From the NCBI RefSeq assembly GCF_000966195.1, contig NZ_LAHL01000038.1, positions 1-64,000 of the forward strand: a stretch of 64,000 nucleotides of DNA, in the 5' to 3' direction. This document shows positions 34,046 to 43,077 of this stretch, piece after piece (within the stretch, counting starts at the first letter, position 1; every line of letters begins with the position of its first letter). The stretch comes from Domibacillus robiginosus. Lineage in GTDB: Bacteria > Bacillota > Bacilli > Bacillales > Domibacillaceae. Made by a program: the position numbers and the translations under genes. The notes under the pieces were generated by a model that worked only from the letters and a program-made list of their open reading frames with translations, had not been told where the DNA came from and searched no databases.

Positions 34046-37000
34046 CAAAAGCACCTCGCTTTTCTTTTGTAATAGAAACAATCAACTGTCCTGCATGAAC
34101 TTCATCTCCTGGGACTACGTAAACAGCCTCGACAAAGCCATCGCATGGAGCCGGCTGGGGAAACTCCATTTTCATGCTTTCTTCAATAATGAGTGTATCG
34201 CCTTTCTTCACTTCGTCTCCTGGAGAAACAAGAACCTTCCATACACTTCCAGGCATCGAGCAGCGGACAGCTTCCGCTCCTTCTGGAAGGGTTTCTTCGG
34301 CAGGCTCTGCCGTTTCCTGCTCGGATACATATTCTGCAAGGCCAAGCTCGCGCCAGCTTTCCCGCTCGGCACGGAAAGCAGCCTGCTGTGTTTGGCGGAA
34401 TTCCTGGGTGCTTTCTTCAATGGATTCGAGAAAAGCTAAATAGTCGCCGAGTTTAAAGGTGGTTTCTGTAATGTCTATTTCAAAACGTCCGCGCAGGAAA
34501 TCTTCGCGCATTTCAATCAGTTCATCCGCACTAACCGGATAAAATTGAATCTGGTCAAAGAAACGGAGCAGCCATGGCTTACCAGCCTGGAAGCTTTCGG
34601 TTTCACGAAGCCGGTTCCAAACCTGTACAGTACGGCCAACAAACTGGTAGCCGCCTGGTCCTTCCATGCCGTACACACACATGTAGGCGCCGCCGATCCC
34701 AACTGCGTTTTCCGGCGTCCATGTACGAGCCGGGTTGTACTTGGTTGTTACAAGCCGGTGGCGCGGGTCAACCGGTGTTGCGACAGGGGCACCGAGATAC
34801 ACATCACCCAGGCCGAGAACAAGATAATTGGCGTCAAATACGATTCGTTTTACGTCTTCGATATCATTCAACCCATTGACCCGGCGGATAAATTCGAGGT
34901 TGCTCGGGCACCACGGAGCGTCAGGGCGGACGTTTTTCTGATAGCGCTCAATGGCCAGCTGCGTCGCCGGATCATCCCAGGAAAGGGGAAGACGGACGAT
35001 ACGCGATGGTACTTCAATTTCTTCAAGCGGTGGAAGCTTTTCATCAATCGCTGCGAGAACTTTGCAAAGCTCCGTGATCGACATTTGAGAAGCATCGATA
35101 TGAACCTGCAAAGAACGAATACCCGGCGTTAAATCAAGAACTGGAATGTCGGGGCGTGCTTGAACGGCTTCCATCAAAGCGTGAACTTGAAAACGAAGCA
35201 GAAGGTCAAGCTCCATCTCCCCGTATTCAACCAGGACGTGTTCGTCGCCTGCTGCCCGGATCGTCATCGGGAAGCTGCCCGTTGACTGCTCAATGAGAAT
35301 CGGATATTCCGGTGTCAGCTGGGCCGATCCTTCCGGCAGCATTGGAAGCGAGGAAACCGCTTCTTGTAACCCAATGGCATTCAAATGCTCCTCTTGTGCC
35401 TGGCGAAGAGCTTCGGCTTCCTGGAGCGTTAACAGCTGAAAACGGATGCGGTCACCGGCATGAAGCTGGCCGATTTTCCAAAATTCTGCGGAAGCCGTTG
35501 TGACCGGGCAGACAAATCCGCCCAGACTCGGCCCGTCCGGACCAAGCAAAATCGGCATGTCACCTGTTAAATCAAGTGTTCCAATGGCATAGGCATTATC
35601 ATGAATATTGGACGGATGAAGGCCGGCTTCACCGCCGTCTTCACGTGTCCAGAGCGGAGCAGGTCCGATTAAGCGGACACCCGTGCGCGAGCTATTAAAG
35701 TGAACTTCCCAGCTTGTTTCAGTAAGCTGCTCCAGATATTCAGGCAATAAAAATTCCGTTGTACAATGAGGGCCCGGGATCACACCAATCGTCCATTCTT
35801 TTGCGAAAACCGGTTGTTTGTCTGCTGCAAGCGCCGCAGGAGAAGGAAGGGAAGCAGGATGAACCTGCAAAACATCTCCCGTCCGCAGCGCCCGTCCGCC
35901 ATGTCCGCCAAATCCGCCAAGGGTAAACGTTGCAGCGCTGCCCAGGTGAAGCGGCATATCCAATCCGCCCGCCAAGAGGAAATAAGTGCGCATGCCTGCT
36001 TCAGCTTCACCGAATGTCAGCACCTGTCCGCGTTTTGCCTGCACAACCGTGTACATAGGCACCGCTTCTTCATCCAGTACTGCCTTCATATCCGCTCCTG
36101 TCAGGCAAAAAGTAGTATCACCGCGGAAACGGTAGGACCCGCCGCGAAGAGTCAGTTCAAGGCCGGCAGCCCGGTCTTCATTCCCTAAAAGCTTATTGCC
36201 GATCCGGAACGAAAAAGGATCCATCGGTCCGCACGGAGGAACGCCTACATCCCAGTGGCCGACACGACCCGGCCAGTCCTGCACCGTCGTTTGAATGCCG
36301 CCGTCAAGCACTTCAATCGCCTGTTCCGCCGGTGTAAAACCGTCGAGCATACGGGTATGAACGAGACCATTGCGGCAGTCATTTTCCTGCAGGAGCGCTT
36401 GAATGTATTGAAGGTTCGTTGTCACACCGTAAAGACGTGTTTCACGAAGTGCGGCGTGCAGCTTGTCGATGGCTTCTTCGCGCGTATCAGCATGAACAAT
36501 CACTTTTGCCAGCATAGGATCGTAAAGAGAAGTCACGTTCAGCCCATCCCGCACCCATGTTTCAATACGGGCTTGTTCAGAGAAGCGGACCTGGTCAAGC
36601 TGGCCGCCGCTTGGCCGAAAGTCGTTCAAGCAGTCCTCTGCATAAATGCGCGCTTGAATGCTATGGCCTTTTGGCGCTTCATACAAGTGGCTGAGCTCGC
36701 GTAATTCGCCCGCTGCCTCGCGCACCATCCATTCCACTAAATCGATGCCGAGCACTTCTTCGGTTACGCCATGCTCGACTTGGAGCCGGGTATTTACTTC
36801 AAGAAAATAAAACTCTTCTGCTTCTGGATCGTATAAAAATTCGACGGTTCCCGCACTCCGGTAGCCGACTTCTTCTGCCAAACGCTTGGCAGAGTCAAGC
36901 ATTTGTTTACGGACCGCAGAAGGGAGGCAGGGAGCCGGACTTTCCTCGACGACTTTTTGATTGCGCCGCTGAATCGAGCAGTCCCGCTCGCCAAGCGCGG

Positions 37001-37661
37001 CTACTTCACCGAATTCATTGCCGAAAATTTGCACTTCCACGTGGCGCGCTTTTTGGATGTACTTTTCTAAAAACACACCGCCGTTGTTAAAGTTGGTCTC
37101 GGCCAGACGGCAGACTGAATCGAAGGCGTCGCGAAGTGCGGTTTCATCCCCGCAGACACGCATGCCGATGCCGCCGCCGCCCGCTGTGCTTTTCAACATA
37201 ATCGGATAGCCGATTCGCGCTGCTTCCGACAAAGCCGTTTCAAGGTCCGTAATCAGTGCTGTGCCAGAAAGAAGCGGAACGTCCGCTTTTTCCGCCATTT
37301 CACGGGCAGAGTGCTTTAAGCCGAACAGCTCCATTTGTTCTGGTGTCGGACCAATAAACGCAATGCCATTTTCACGGCAGGCACGGGCAAAGTCAGCATT
37401 TTCACTTAGAAATCCGTATCCCGGGTGAATGGCCTGAGCGCCTGTTTGGATGGCGGTGTTTAAAATAAGCTCGGCATTTAAATAGCTGTCTTTCGCTGCG
37501 CCTTCCCCGATTAAAATCGCTTCATCTGCTAAATCAACATGCAGGCTGTCCTGGTCTGCTTTTGTGTAGACCGCAACAGATGCAATGCCCATTTGGCGAA
37601 GAGTTCGTTCAATGCGGACGGCAATGGCTCCGCGGTTGGCAATTAATACTTTTGTAAACAT
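34005..37661 (-). CDS. guanidine carboxylase (annotated family: urea carboxylase)
   Basis: 1218 residues from the ATG at 37661 (GGAG 8 bases upstream); an ATG at 37667 sits too near it. Biotin carboxylase domain (1-450: LIANRGAIAVRIERTLR, GGGGIGMR, EVNTRLQVEHGVTEEVLGIDLVEWM), AHS2/KipA-like and AHS1/KipI-like carboxyltransferase domains (about 460-780 and 790-1010), and a C-terminal biotinyl domain with the biotin Lys in EESMKMEF. Enzymes of this type that co-occur with DUF1989 proteins and guanidine-I riboswitches carboxylate guanidine rather than urea; the context here is exactly that. Produces carboxyguanidine. Confidence 0.9.
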   Translation of the reverse strand: MFTKVLIANRGAIAVRIERTLRQMGIASVAVYTKADQDSLHVDLADEAILIGEGAAKDSYLNAELILNTAIQTGAQAIHPGYGFLSENADFARACRENGIAFIGPTPEQMELFGLKHSAREMAEKADVPLLSGTALITDLETALSEAARIGYPIMLKSTAGGGGIGMRVCGDETALRDAFDSVCRLAETNFNNGGVFLEKYIQKARHVEVQIFGNEFGEVAALGERDCSIQRRNQKVVEESPAPCLPSAVRKQMLDSAKRLAEEVGYRSAGTVEFLYDPEAEEFYFLEVNTRLQVEHGVTEEVLGIDLVEWMVREAAGELRELSHLYEAPKGHSIQARIYAEDCLNDFRPSGGQLDQVRFSEQARIETWVRDGLNVTSLYDPMLAKVIVHADTREEAIDKLHAALRETRLYGVTTNLQYIQALLQENDCRNGLVHTRMLDGFTPAEQAIEVLDGGIQTTVQDWPGRVGHWDVGVPPCGPMDPFSFRIGNKLLGNEDRAAGLELTLRGGSYRFRGDTTFCLTGADMKAVLDEEAVPMYTVVQAKRGQVLTFGEAEAGMRTYFLLAGGLDMPLHLGSAATFTLGGFGGHGGRALRTGDVLQVHPASLPSPAALAADKQPVFAKEWTIGVIPGPHCTTEFLLPEYLEQLTETSWEVHFNSSRTGVRLIGPAPLWTREDGGEAGLHPSNIHDNAYAIGTLDLTGDMPILLGPDGPSLGGFVCPVTTASAEFWKIGQLHAGDRIRFQLLTLQEAEALRQAQEEHLNAIGLQEAVSSLPMLPEGSAQLTPEYPILIEQSTGSFPMTIRAAGDEHVLVEYGEMELDLLLRFQVHALMEAVQARPDIPVLDLTPGIRSLQVHIDASQMSITELCKVLAAIDEKLPPLEEIEVPSRIVRLPLSWDDPATQLAIERYQKNVRPDAPWCPSNLEFIRRVNGLNDIEDVKRIVFDANYLVLGLGDVYLGAPVATPVDPRHRLVTTKYNPARTWTPENAVGIGGAYMCVYGMEGPGGYQFVGRTVQVWNRLRETESFQAGKPWLLRFFDQIQFYPVSADELIEMREDFLRGRFEIDITETTFKLGDYLAFLESIEESTQEFRQTQQAAFRAERESWRELGLAEYVSEQETAEPAEETLPEGAEAVRCSMPGSVWKVLVSPGDEVKKGDTLIIEESMKMEFPQPAPCDGFVEAVYVVPGDEVHAGQLIVSITKEKRGAFDEDDKPAENVVHS

Positions 37662-37674
37662 GGTCATCGCTCCT

Positions 37675-38328
37675 TTAGTTTTGATTCCAGATCAGCAGCT
37701 GAATCGGTGTCGGATTGTAAGCGTTACAAGGGTTATTTAACTGCGGGCAGTTGCTGATCAGGACAAGTGTCCGGCTCACTGCCTGCATTTCCACGTAGTA
37801 GCCGGGAGCTGAAACGCCGTCAGCAAAGGTTAATCCGCCGTCCGGTGTGACTGGTACATTCATGAAAAAGTTCACGTTAGGAGCCAGATCCCGCTTTGTG
37901 AAGCGTGGATCGTTTTGGGAAAGCTGCAGCATAAACGTGTCACGGCAGTTATGCATCGGCAGCGTATCGTGTGAATAGCGCACTGTGTTGCTTTGTGCCG
38001 AGCAGGCGCCGCCAAGCGTATCGTGACTGCCGCATGTATCGGCCACAATTTGGACAAGTTCTTTGCCTGATTCGGATAAAAGAACAGAGCCGGTTGTTAA
38101 ATACACATTACCCTGGCGTGTAATCGTGTTGACCGCACTGTAATGATCTGCCGGATTGTCTGCATCATAAAATAGTGTGTCTGCCGCTTGATTTCCTTCC
38201 AAATCGACAATACGAAGCACCTGTCCCGGCTCCAGCGTATACGTCCAGCCTTCGCCGGCTGGAATGGTTTGGTTATAAAAAGCATCCTCTGCTTTTCGAT
38301 CGCTCACAACGTGATGTAATACTGCCAT
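37675..38328 (-). CDS. carboxyguanidine deiminase subunit (DUF1989, UAAP2 type)
   Basis: 217 residues from the ATG at 38328, which overlaps the stop of the gene before it by one base; AAGGAGG lies 11 bases upstream. DUF1989 protein formerly called urea carboxylase-associated. Conserved segments: GQVLRIVDLEGNQAADTLFYDA, NTITRQGNVYLTTGSVLLSESG, DTCGSHDTLGGACS and APNVNFFMNVPV. With its partner it is known to convert carboxyguanidine to allophanate and ammonia. Assignment as subunit A or B is not attempted. Confidence 0.88.
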   Translation of the reverse strand: MAVLHHVVSDRKAEDAFYNQTIPAGEGWTYTLEPGQVLRIVDLEGNQAADTLFYDADNPADHYSAVNTITRQGNVYLTTGSVLLSESGKELVQIVADTCGSHDTLGGACSAQSNTVRYSHDTLPMHNCRDTFMLQLSQNDPRFTKRDLAPNVNFFMNVPVTPDGGLTFADGVSAPGYYVEMQAVSRTLVLISNCPQLNNPCNAYNPTPIQLLIWNQN

Positions 38329-39056
38329 TATCGAACGCCTCCTTGAGTAAGCATTGTGTGGTCCCATGTATTTTCAAAAGCGCTCCGGTTTTCCGGGCGA
38401 TGATTTAAACAAAGATCATCTTCCTGCACCGGAGCTGCATCCGTAATCTCCATTTTTACCGGTACAGAAGGGTAGGCAGGGCTTGGGTCAAGCGGATTTG
38501 GCGTATTGGATAAAACGAGCAGAACATCTAATTCCGTCCGCAGTGTGACAGAGTCGCCTTTTTGGGCATGACTGGAAACAAAATGCATGCGGCCGTCCTC
38601 TGTGCAGTACACTTTGGAAAACAAATTCACAACCGGCACAAGGTCGCGTGTTGTCAGGCCGTTGCGGAACAGTTCAACGGCAAAGTTTTCTTCACCGCTT
38701 CGGTACCAGTCATTTCGTTTTTCCTGATAGGTTGTTCGTCCGTAACGCTCGTCGACAGTGCGGCGTGAGATGTAACCAGAAATCGTATCATGCCAGCCGA
38801 GTGAGTCAGCTGTGAGGCTGGCCAGCACGCGTCCGTTATCGCTCATCAGCACGTTTCCTGCCGTTAAGTGGGCAGTGTGCTGAGCTTTTAATGTATCCGG
38901 CATATTGTAACGCTCTGCCGTATCAATGGCGGAATAAAGAAGAAGAGATATATTGGCGCCATCCTCAGTCGCCGTAAATGTAATGGACTTGCCGCGGCTG
39001 ATCCGGCCGGACCATTTGCCGCCAGCAGGAATATACTTCGTTAACATATCAGTCAT
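38328..39056 (-). CDS. carboxyguanidine deiminase subunit (DUF1989, UAAP1 type)
   Basis: 242 residues from the ATG at 39056 (AAAGGAGG 10 bases upstream). The open frame extends to 39254 but that part is the riboswitch, not protein. DUF1989 segments: IPAGGKWSGRISRGKSITFTATEDGANISLLLYSA, DTLKAQHTAHLTAGNVLMSDNGRVLASLTADSLGWHDTISG and LVPVVNLFSKVYCTEDG. First gene of the four-gene unit; paralogue of the next gene. Acts as a heteromeric deiminase with it. Confidence 0.88.
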   Translation of the reverse strand: MTDMLTKYIPAGGKWSGRISRGKSITFTATEDGANISLLLYSAIDTAERYNMPDTLKAQHTAHLTAGNVLMSDNGRVLASLTADSLGWHDTISGYISRRTVDERYGRTTYQEKRNDWYRSGEENFAVELFRNGLTTRDLVPVVNLFSKVYCTEDGRMHFVSSHAQKGDSVTLRTELDVLLVLSNTPNPLDPSPAYPSVPVKMEITDAAPVQEDDLCLNHRPENRSAFENTWDHTMLTQGGVR

Positions 39057-39111
39057 GTAAAACAGCCTCCTTTTGGATGAACAAAGCGCAGGGCGCTCGA
39101 ATGGAATCATG

Positions 39112-39245
39112 AAAAAAGGATAAAAGCCTGGGAGATGGTCGTCTCCCAGGCTTTTATCCTTCCGTGTATACAGCAGCAGCTGTACGCTCTCTCTCGGACC
39201 AGTCTTTAAAGAGAAACTCTTTAAACGGAACCCTAGACAGCTTTT
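39112..39245 (-). ncRNA. guanidine-I (ykkC) riboswitch 1 with terminator
   Basis: On the minus strand, in order: CTAGGGTTCCG, TGGTCCGAGAGAGAGCGTACAGC, GTATACACGGAAGGATAAAAG and GCCTGGGAGA, the hallmark core of the ykkC class. Its 3' part forms a terminator stem (AAGGATAAAAGCCTGGGAGA with TCTCCCAGGCTTTTATCCTT, then a T run). Guanidine binding should prevent termination and switch on the carboxyguanidine deiminase/carboxylase/hydrolase genes. Confidence 0.95.
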
Positions 39246-39288
39246 TGTTTCCAACGCAATGTGGAAACCTTTATTGGTTTATGCAACA

Positions 39289-39318
39289 AGTATAACAATC
39301 TGAAAAAACTGAAAACAA
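39289..39318 (-). promoter_or_regulatory. promoter for riboswitch 1
   Basis: Minus strand TTGTTT (39318-39313), 18 bases, TATACT (39294-39289). Confidence 0.6.
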
Positions 39319-39336
39319 TATTTGTGTTAGATTATC

Positions 39337-40698
39337 TTACATGGTTTTTTGCTGGACAACCGTTTTTGTTTGAATATTCTGCTGTTTGTTACGAGCCGAA
39401 AGCCAGGCTTTTCTAGCAGACCAGTAAACGAAGCCAATGACTACCCAGAGTATGCCATACGTCAGTGTGTGCTTATCTAAAAGAGTCAGAAGCCAGCCGA
39501 TAAACCCGGCGCCAATCAGTGGGAAAACAAGGTATAAAAATGTTTCTTTCGCTGAGCGTTTCTTCAGCTTTACATAGTAATGAGCAATAACGGATACATT
39601 CACGAATGTAAAAGCGGTCAAAGCGCCGAAGCTGACAAACGTAACGGCTGTGTCCAGATTAATAAAAACAGCCGATAAAGAAATGGCGGCGACAAACAAG
39701 ATGTTTGCAACCGGTGTTTGATATTTCGGATGAAGAGAGGCAAACAGTTTTTCCGGCAGGATCGATTCACGTCCCAACGCATACATGAACCGGCTGACAC
39801 TTGTAACAGAAGAAACCCCTTGCGTAAACGTAGCAATGATCAAAACCATGATAAACAAAGAGCTTAAGAGGTTTCCGCCAACAAGCTGTACAAGGCTGTA
39901 AGCGGCGTTGTCTGGATTCGTAAATGTAAAGTCAGGATAAGCAACCTGCGTTAAATACGAAATGGCAATGTACATTGTCGCTGCAATAAACACAATAAGA
40001 AAAATCGCTTTTGGGATCGTTTTATCTGCTTCAATTGTTTCTTCTGACATCGTGGTGATAGCGTCAAACCCGAGAAAGCAGAAGCAGATCAGTGCTGCAC
40101 CGGAAAAAACAGCGCCTAGTGAAGCATGCTCACCGAAGAACGGCGCGAGTGAAAACAGAGAGCTCGACCCGGTGTCGCCAGTTATAATATCTTTTACGAT
40201 GAGCAGGCAGAACAACAGGATAAATCCAATTTGTACAAAAACTGAAATACCGCTGACGCGCGCGGCTGACTTGATGCCAACAATATTCACGACTGCAAGC
40301 ACCACATTCATGACAATAATCCAGACAAAAACCGGAACGGTTGGAAACTCGGTGTTCATAAAAATACCGAATGTTAAAACAGCAATGATCGGCGAGAAAA
40401 TATAATCCATTAAAAGGGCCCAGCCAACTAAAAATCCGGCTTTAGGATGAATCGCTTTTTTCGTATAAGTGTAAGCAGAACCTGAAATTGGATACGCTTT
40501 GACCATACGGCTATAACTGTAAGCCGTAAAGAAAATAGCCAGAAAAGCAGCGATATAAGCAGCAGCCATCATCCCGCCTGCCGCTTCAAAAGCAACGCCA
40601 TAAACAGTGAAAAATATCATTGGAGTCATCCAGGCAAGCCCCATAAACACAACTTGATGCAGCTTCAGTGATTTCGCAAGTGTCGTTTTTTCAGTCAT
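39337..40698 (-). CDS. APC-superfamily permease, probable guanidine importer
   Basis: 453 residues from the ATG at 40698; a GTG at 40710 is fused to the ribosome site. About twelve membrane helices. The N-terminus LKLHQVVFMGLAWMTPMIFFTVYGVAFEAAGGMMAAAYIAAFLAI is typical of APC amino-acid/polyamine permeases. It has its own guanidine-I riboswitch and precedes the guanidine operon in the same direction, so uptake of guanidine (or a related compound) is the likely job. Substrate is inferred from control and context only. Confidence 0.88.
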   Translation of the reverse strand: MTEKTTLAKSLKLHQVVFMGLAWMTPMIFFTVYGVAFEAAGGMMAAAYIAAFLAIFFTAYSYSRMVKAYPISGSAYTYTKKAIHPKAGFLVGWALLMDYIFSPIIAVLTFGIFMNTEFPTVPVFVWIIVMNVVLAVVNIVGIKSAARVSGISVFVQIGFILLFCLLIVKDIITGDTGSSSLFSLAPFFGEHASLGAVFSGAALICFCFLGFDAITTMSEETIEADKTIPKAIFLIVFIAATMYIAISYLTQVAYPDFTFTNPDNAAYSLVQLVGGNLLSSLFIMVLIIATFTQGVSSVTSVSRFMYALGRESILPEKLFASLHPKYQTPVANILFVAAISLSAVFINLDTAVTFVSFGALTAFTFVNVSVIAHYYVKLKKRSAKETFLYLVFPLIGAGFIGWLLTLLDKHTLTYGILWVVIGFVYWSARKAWLSARNKQQNIQTKTVVQQKTM

Positions 40699-40737
40699 AT
40701 CTTTATTCACCCTCTTTTTTAAATGTAGCAGAAAAAT

Positions 40738-40855
40738 AAAAAAGCCCGGGAGAATTTTATGTAAAATTCTCCCGGGCTTTTATCCCTCCGTGTATACAGT
40801 CCATACTGTACGCTCCCTCTTGGACCAGACGTTTTTCAACCGGAACCCTAGGCAG
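40738..40855 (-). ncRNA. guanidine-I (ykkC) riboswitch 2 with terminator
   Basis: Minus strand: CTAGGGTTCCGG, TGGTCCAAGAGGGAGCGTACAG, GTATACACGGAGGGATAAAAG, CCCGGGAGA. The last part is one arm of a terminator (AAGCCCGGGAGAATTTT/AAAATTCTCCCGGGCTT plus T run at 40742-40737). Controls the permease gene. Confidence 0.95.
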
Positions 40856-40908
40856 CATCTTTGTTCTTGATTGCGATAATAAGAACCTCTATTTGTTTGA
40901 TAATTCGG

Positions 40909-40937
40909 AGTATAGAGAGAAAAAAGAGGATGTGCAA
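40909..40937 (-). promoter_or_regulatory. promoter for riboswitch 2
   Basis: Minus strand TTGCAC (40937-40932), 17 bases, TATACT (40914-40909). Confidence 0.72.
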
Positions 40938-41043
40938 CGAACATGTTAGATTTTATGACAAAATATTTCGACTTCTCTTTTCCATCCCTTTTACGCTCTT
41001 TTCTTTGTACAATGTTCTGGACAGAGAAAGAGGAGGAAGAGAA

Positions 41044-42219
41044 ATGAAGCAGTCAAAATGGGGAGCATTAGGATGGGGCTCTGTTGCTGTTTTTTTTGCG
41101 CTTAGTCTTTGGTTCAGTGCTTCTGCTGTAATCGGTGATCTGACAAAACACTGGGGGCTGGCGGAAGCGGCTAAACCGTGGGTGTCAGCTGCTGTACCAG
41201 CCGGGTTTGCAGCTGGCGCTTTGATCAGCGCCGTCTTAGGAATTTCTGATCGGTTTGCAGCGAGAAAATTATTTATGATATCGGCGCTGGCAGGAGCGCT
41301 CCTAAACAGTCTGCTTTTGTTTGCGGCCCATCCTTCTACAGGTATTTTGCTGCGTTTTCTGACCGGAGCAGCACTCGCAAGTGTGTATCCAGTTGCTGTA
41401 AAAGTGTTAACGCTATGGTTTCCAAAGCATCGTGGCCTGGCCATTGGTATTGTTATTGGTGCCTTGACGCTTGGTTCGGCGCTGCCGCATTTGCTATCCG
41501 TCATGGCCTCAAATATAAATTGGAAAGAAGTCATCATTTTAAGCTCTGCTTTATCCGCTTCGTCTGCTTTCATCATGATTCGGCTTGTGCAGGACGCTCC
41601 TCAGCAGGGCAAACCATCTGTTTTTTCTGTGCATATGATTGGTAAAGTAATGCGTAACAAGCCGGTGATGCTGGCGAACTACGGTTATTTTGGACACATG
41701 TGGGAACTGTATGCAATGTGGACATGGCTTCCCCTTTTTCTGGCGGCAGGCGGTTTAAATCAATCTCCTATGCTGTCATTTTTAACGATTGGCCTGGCCG
41801 GTGCAGCGGGCTGTGTTGCAGGAGGATTGCTGTCGGATAAAATGGGTCGTGCGAGAATGACTATTTGGGCAATGAGCGTAAGTGCCGCCTGTGCTTTTGT
41901 AATTGGCTTTACATTTGGTGAATCAAAGCTGCTTATGGTCATCGTTTCTTTTATATGGGGCTTTTCTGTGATTGCGGATTCGGCTCAGTTTTCAGCGGCT
42001 GTTTCTGAATTTGCAGAACCGGATTATTTAGGTACTGCACTGACATTTCAAATGTGTATAGGCTTTTTGCTAACAATTATATCCATAAATTTGATATCAT
42101 GGATACAGGTATATATAGGATGGGAATGGGCCTTTTCTATTCTTGGACTTGGACCTTTACTCGGCATAGTGGCTATGCACCGGTTGAGAAATTATGAAAG
42201 GGCGACCCGAGATGAATGA
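41044..42219 (+). CDS. MFS transporter, CynX/NimT-like
   Basis: 391 residues from the ATG at 41044 (GAGGAGG 7 bases upstream); the open frame runs further upstream only through leader sequence. Twelve hydrophobic segments; the loop 2-3 motif is GISDRFAARKLF. The general type resembles cyanate or nitrate/nitrite MFS porters. Divergent from the guanidine locus, so a second nitrogen-compound transporter is possible. The end overlaps the start of the ASCH pseudogene by 8 bases. Confidence 0.88.
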   Translation: MKQSKWGALGWGSVAVFFALSLWFSASAVIGDLTKHWGLAEAAKPWVSAAVPAGFAAGALISAVLGISDRFAARKLFMISALAGALLNSLLLFAAHPSTGILLRFLTGAALASVYPVAVKVLTLWFPKHRGLAIGIVIGALTLGSALPHLLSVMASNINWKEVIILSSALSASSAFIMIRLVQDAPQQGKPSVFSVHMIGKVMRNKPVMLANYGYFGHMWELYAMWTWLPLFLAAGGLNQSPMLSFLTIGLAGAAGCVAGGLLSDKMGRARMTIWAMSVSAACAFVIGFTFGESKLLMVIVSFIWGFSVIADSAQFSAAVSEFAEPDYLGTALTFQMCIGFLLTIISINLISWIQVYIGWEWAFSILGLGPLLGIVAMHRLRNYERATRDE

Positions 42220-42684
42220 AGCAGCAAAAGTGTATTGGAGGTCGTTTTGGAAAGAAGAAAGCGACCCGCCGTTTGTATCCGCCTGGTCATTTGATGCCAG
42301 TGTGGATGAACTCGCTCAGCCTGTTGTGGACGGACTCAAAACGGCAATCTGCTCGGGATTGATTTTCTACCAAATCGAGCAGGAGCAGCTTCCCGAAAAA
42401 GGAAATTACGGTATCGTGTTGAACAGACTTGAAGAGCCGGTAGCTTTTATTTCAAACAACAGATGTGCAGGTTATTCCTATGAATGAGGTGCCCGCTGCA
42501 TTTGCAGAAGCGGAGGGCGAGGGAGATCATTCATACACATACTGGTATAAAGCACATAAAGATTTTTTCACGAAAGAACTTCAAAAGCTGGGCAGGAGTT
42601 TTCAGGAAGATATGCCGGCTTGTTTGTGAACGCTTTTCTCTACTTGATGTAAAGGTAGAATCGGTCAAAAAGAAAGCGCTTTAA
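42212..42684 (+). pseudogene. ASCH-domain (YhfF-like) gene with two frameshifts
   Basis: Three successive frames together give one full ASCH protein. Frame 1: MNEAAKVYWRSFWKEE...EEPVAFISNNR. A single extra base near 42463 breaks it; the next frame reads VQVIPMNEVPAAFAEAEGEGDHSYTYWYKAHKDFF...SFQEDMPAC. A second extra base near 42620 leads to VCERFSLLDVKVESVKKKAL-stop. Without the two bases the length is 156 codons, normal for this family, which is linked to RNA metabolism. Unless these are sequencing errors the gene is inactive. Confidence 0.82.
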
Positions 42685-43077
42685 AAATCGTGGCAGTGAA
42701 CTGTTCATTCGCTCCCATATAATGATTGATTGGGGAACTGGACCAGGAAAGACATCCTTCTGTTTACGTACAAAGGCTTTGAGGTGGCAAGGGCGCAAGT
42801 GGTTATTATTCTTGAAAAGCCTGTTCAAACAGTGCTGTTGATGAGCAGAAAAAGGTATGATGGAGCTGGTACTGCGAGTGAATGAACCGAAACAAGTAAA
42901 AGTATTCCTTCAAAGCGGTGACCGTTTTTACTCTTTTCTTTTTTATTCAGTCATGACTGAAGTAGCATTTGCATAAAAATAAGCAGTGTTTTTTCGAGCA
43001 TGAAAAGGAAAAAGCACTACAGATATCGAATTGAAGTAAAGAAACAGGGGGAATATGGGAAAGAGGAGTGGGGGCAA
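42685..43077. other. 393-base stretch without an assigned gene
   Basis: Contains a 38-codon frame (ATG near 42863) without a good ribosome site and scattered words that look like decayed coding sequence. Nothing recognisable. Confidence 0.45.

Noticed and set aside
34545-35132. 195-codon plus-strand frame inside the carboxylase gene
   Set aside because: Antisense to conserved carboxyltransferase sequence; shadow.
39057-39254. N-terminal extension of the first DUF1989 gene
   Set aside because: This part is the guanidine-I riboswitch; a good ribosome site supports the ATG at 39056.
42863-42979. 38-codon frame before the PAS kinase
   Set aside because: No ribosome site and no similarity that I can see.
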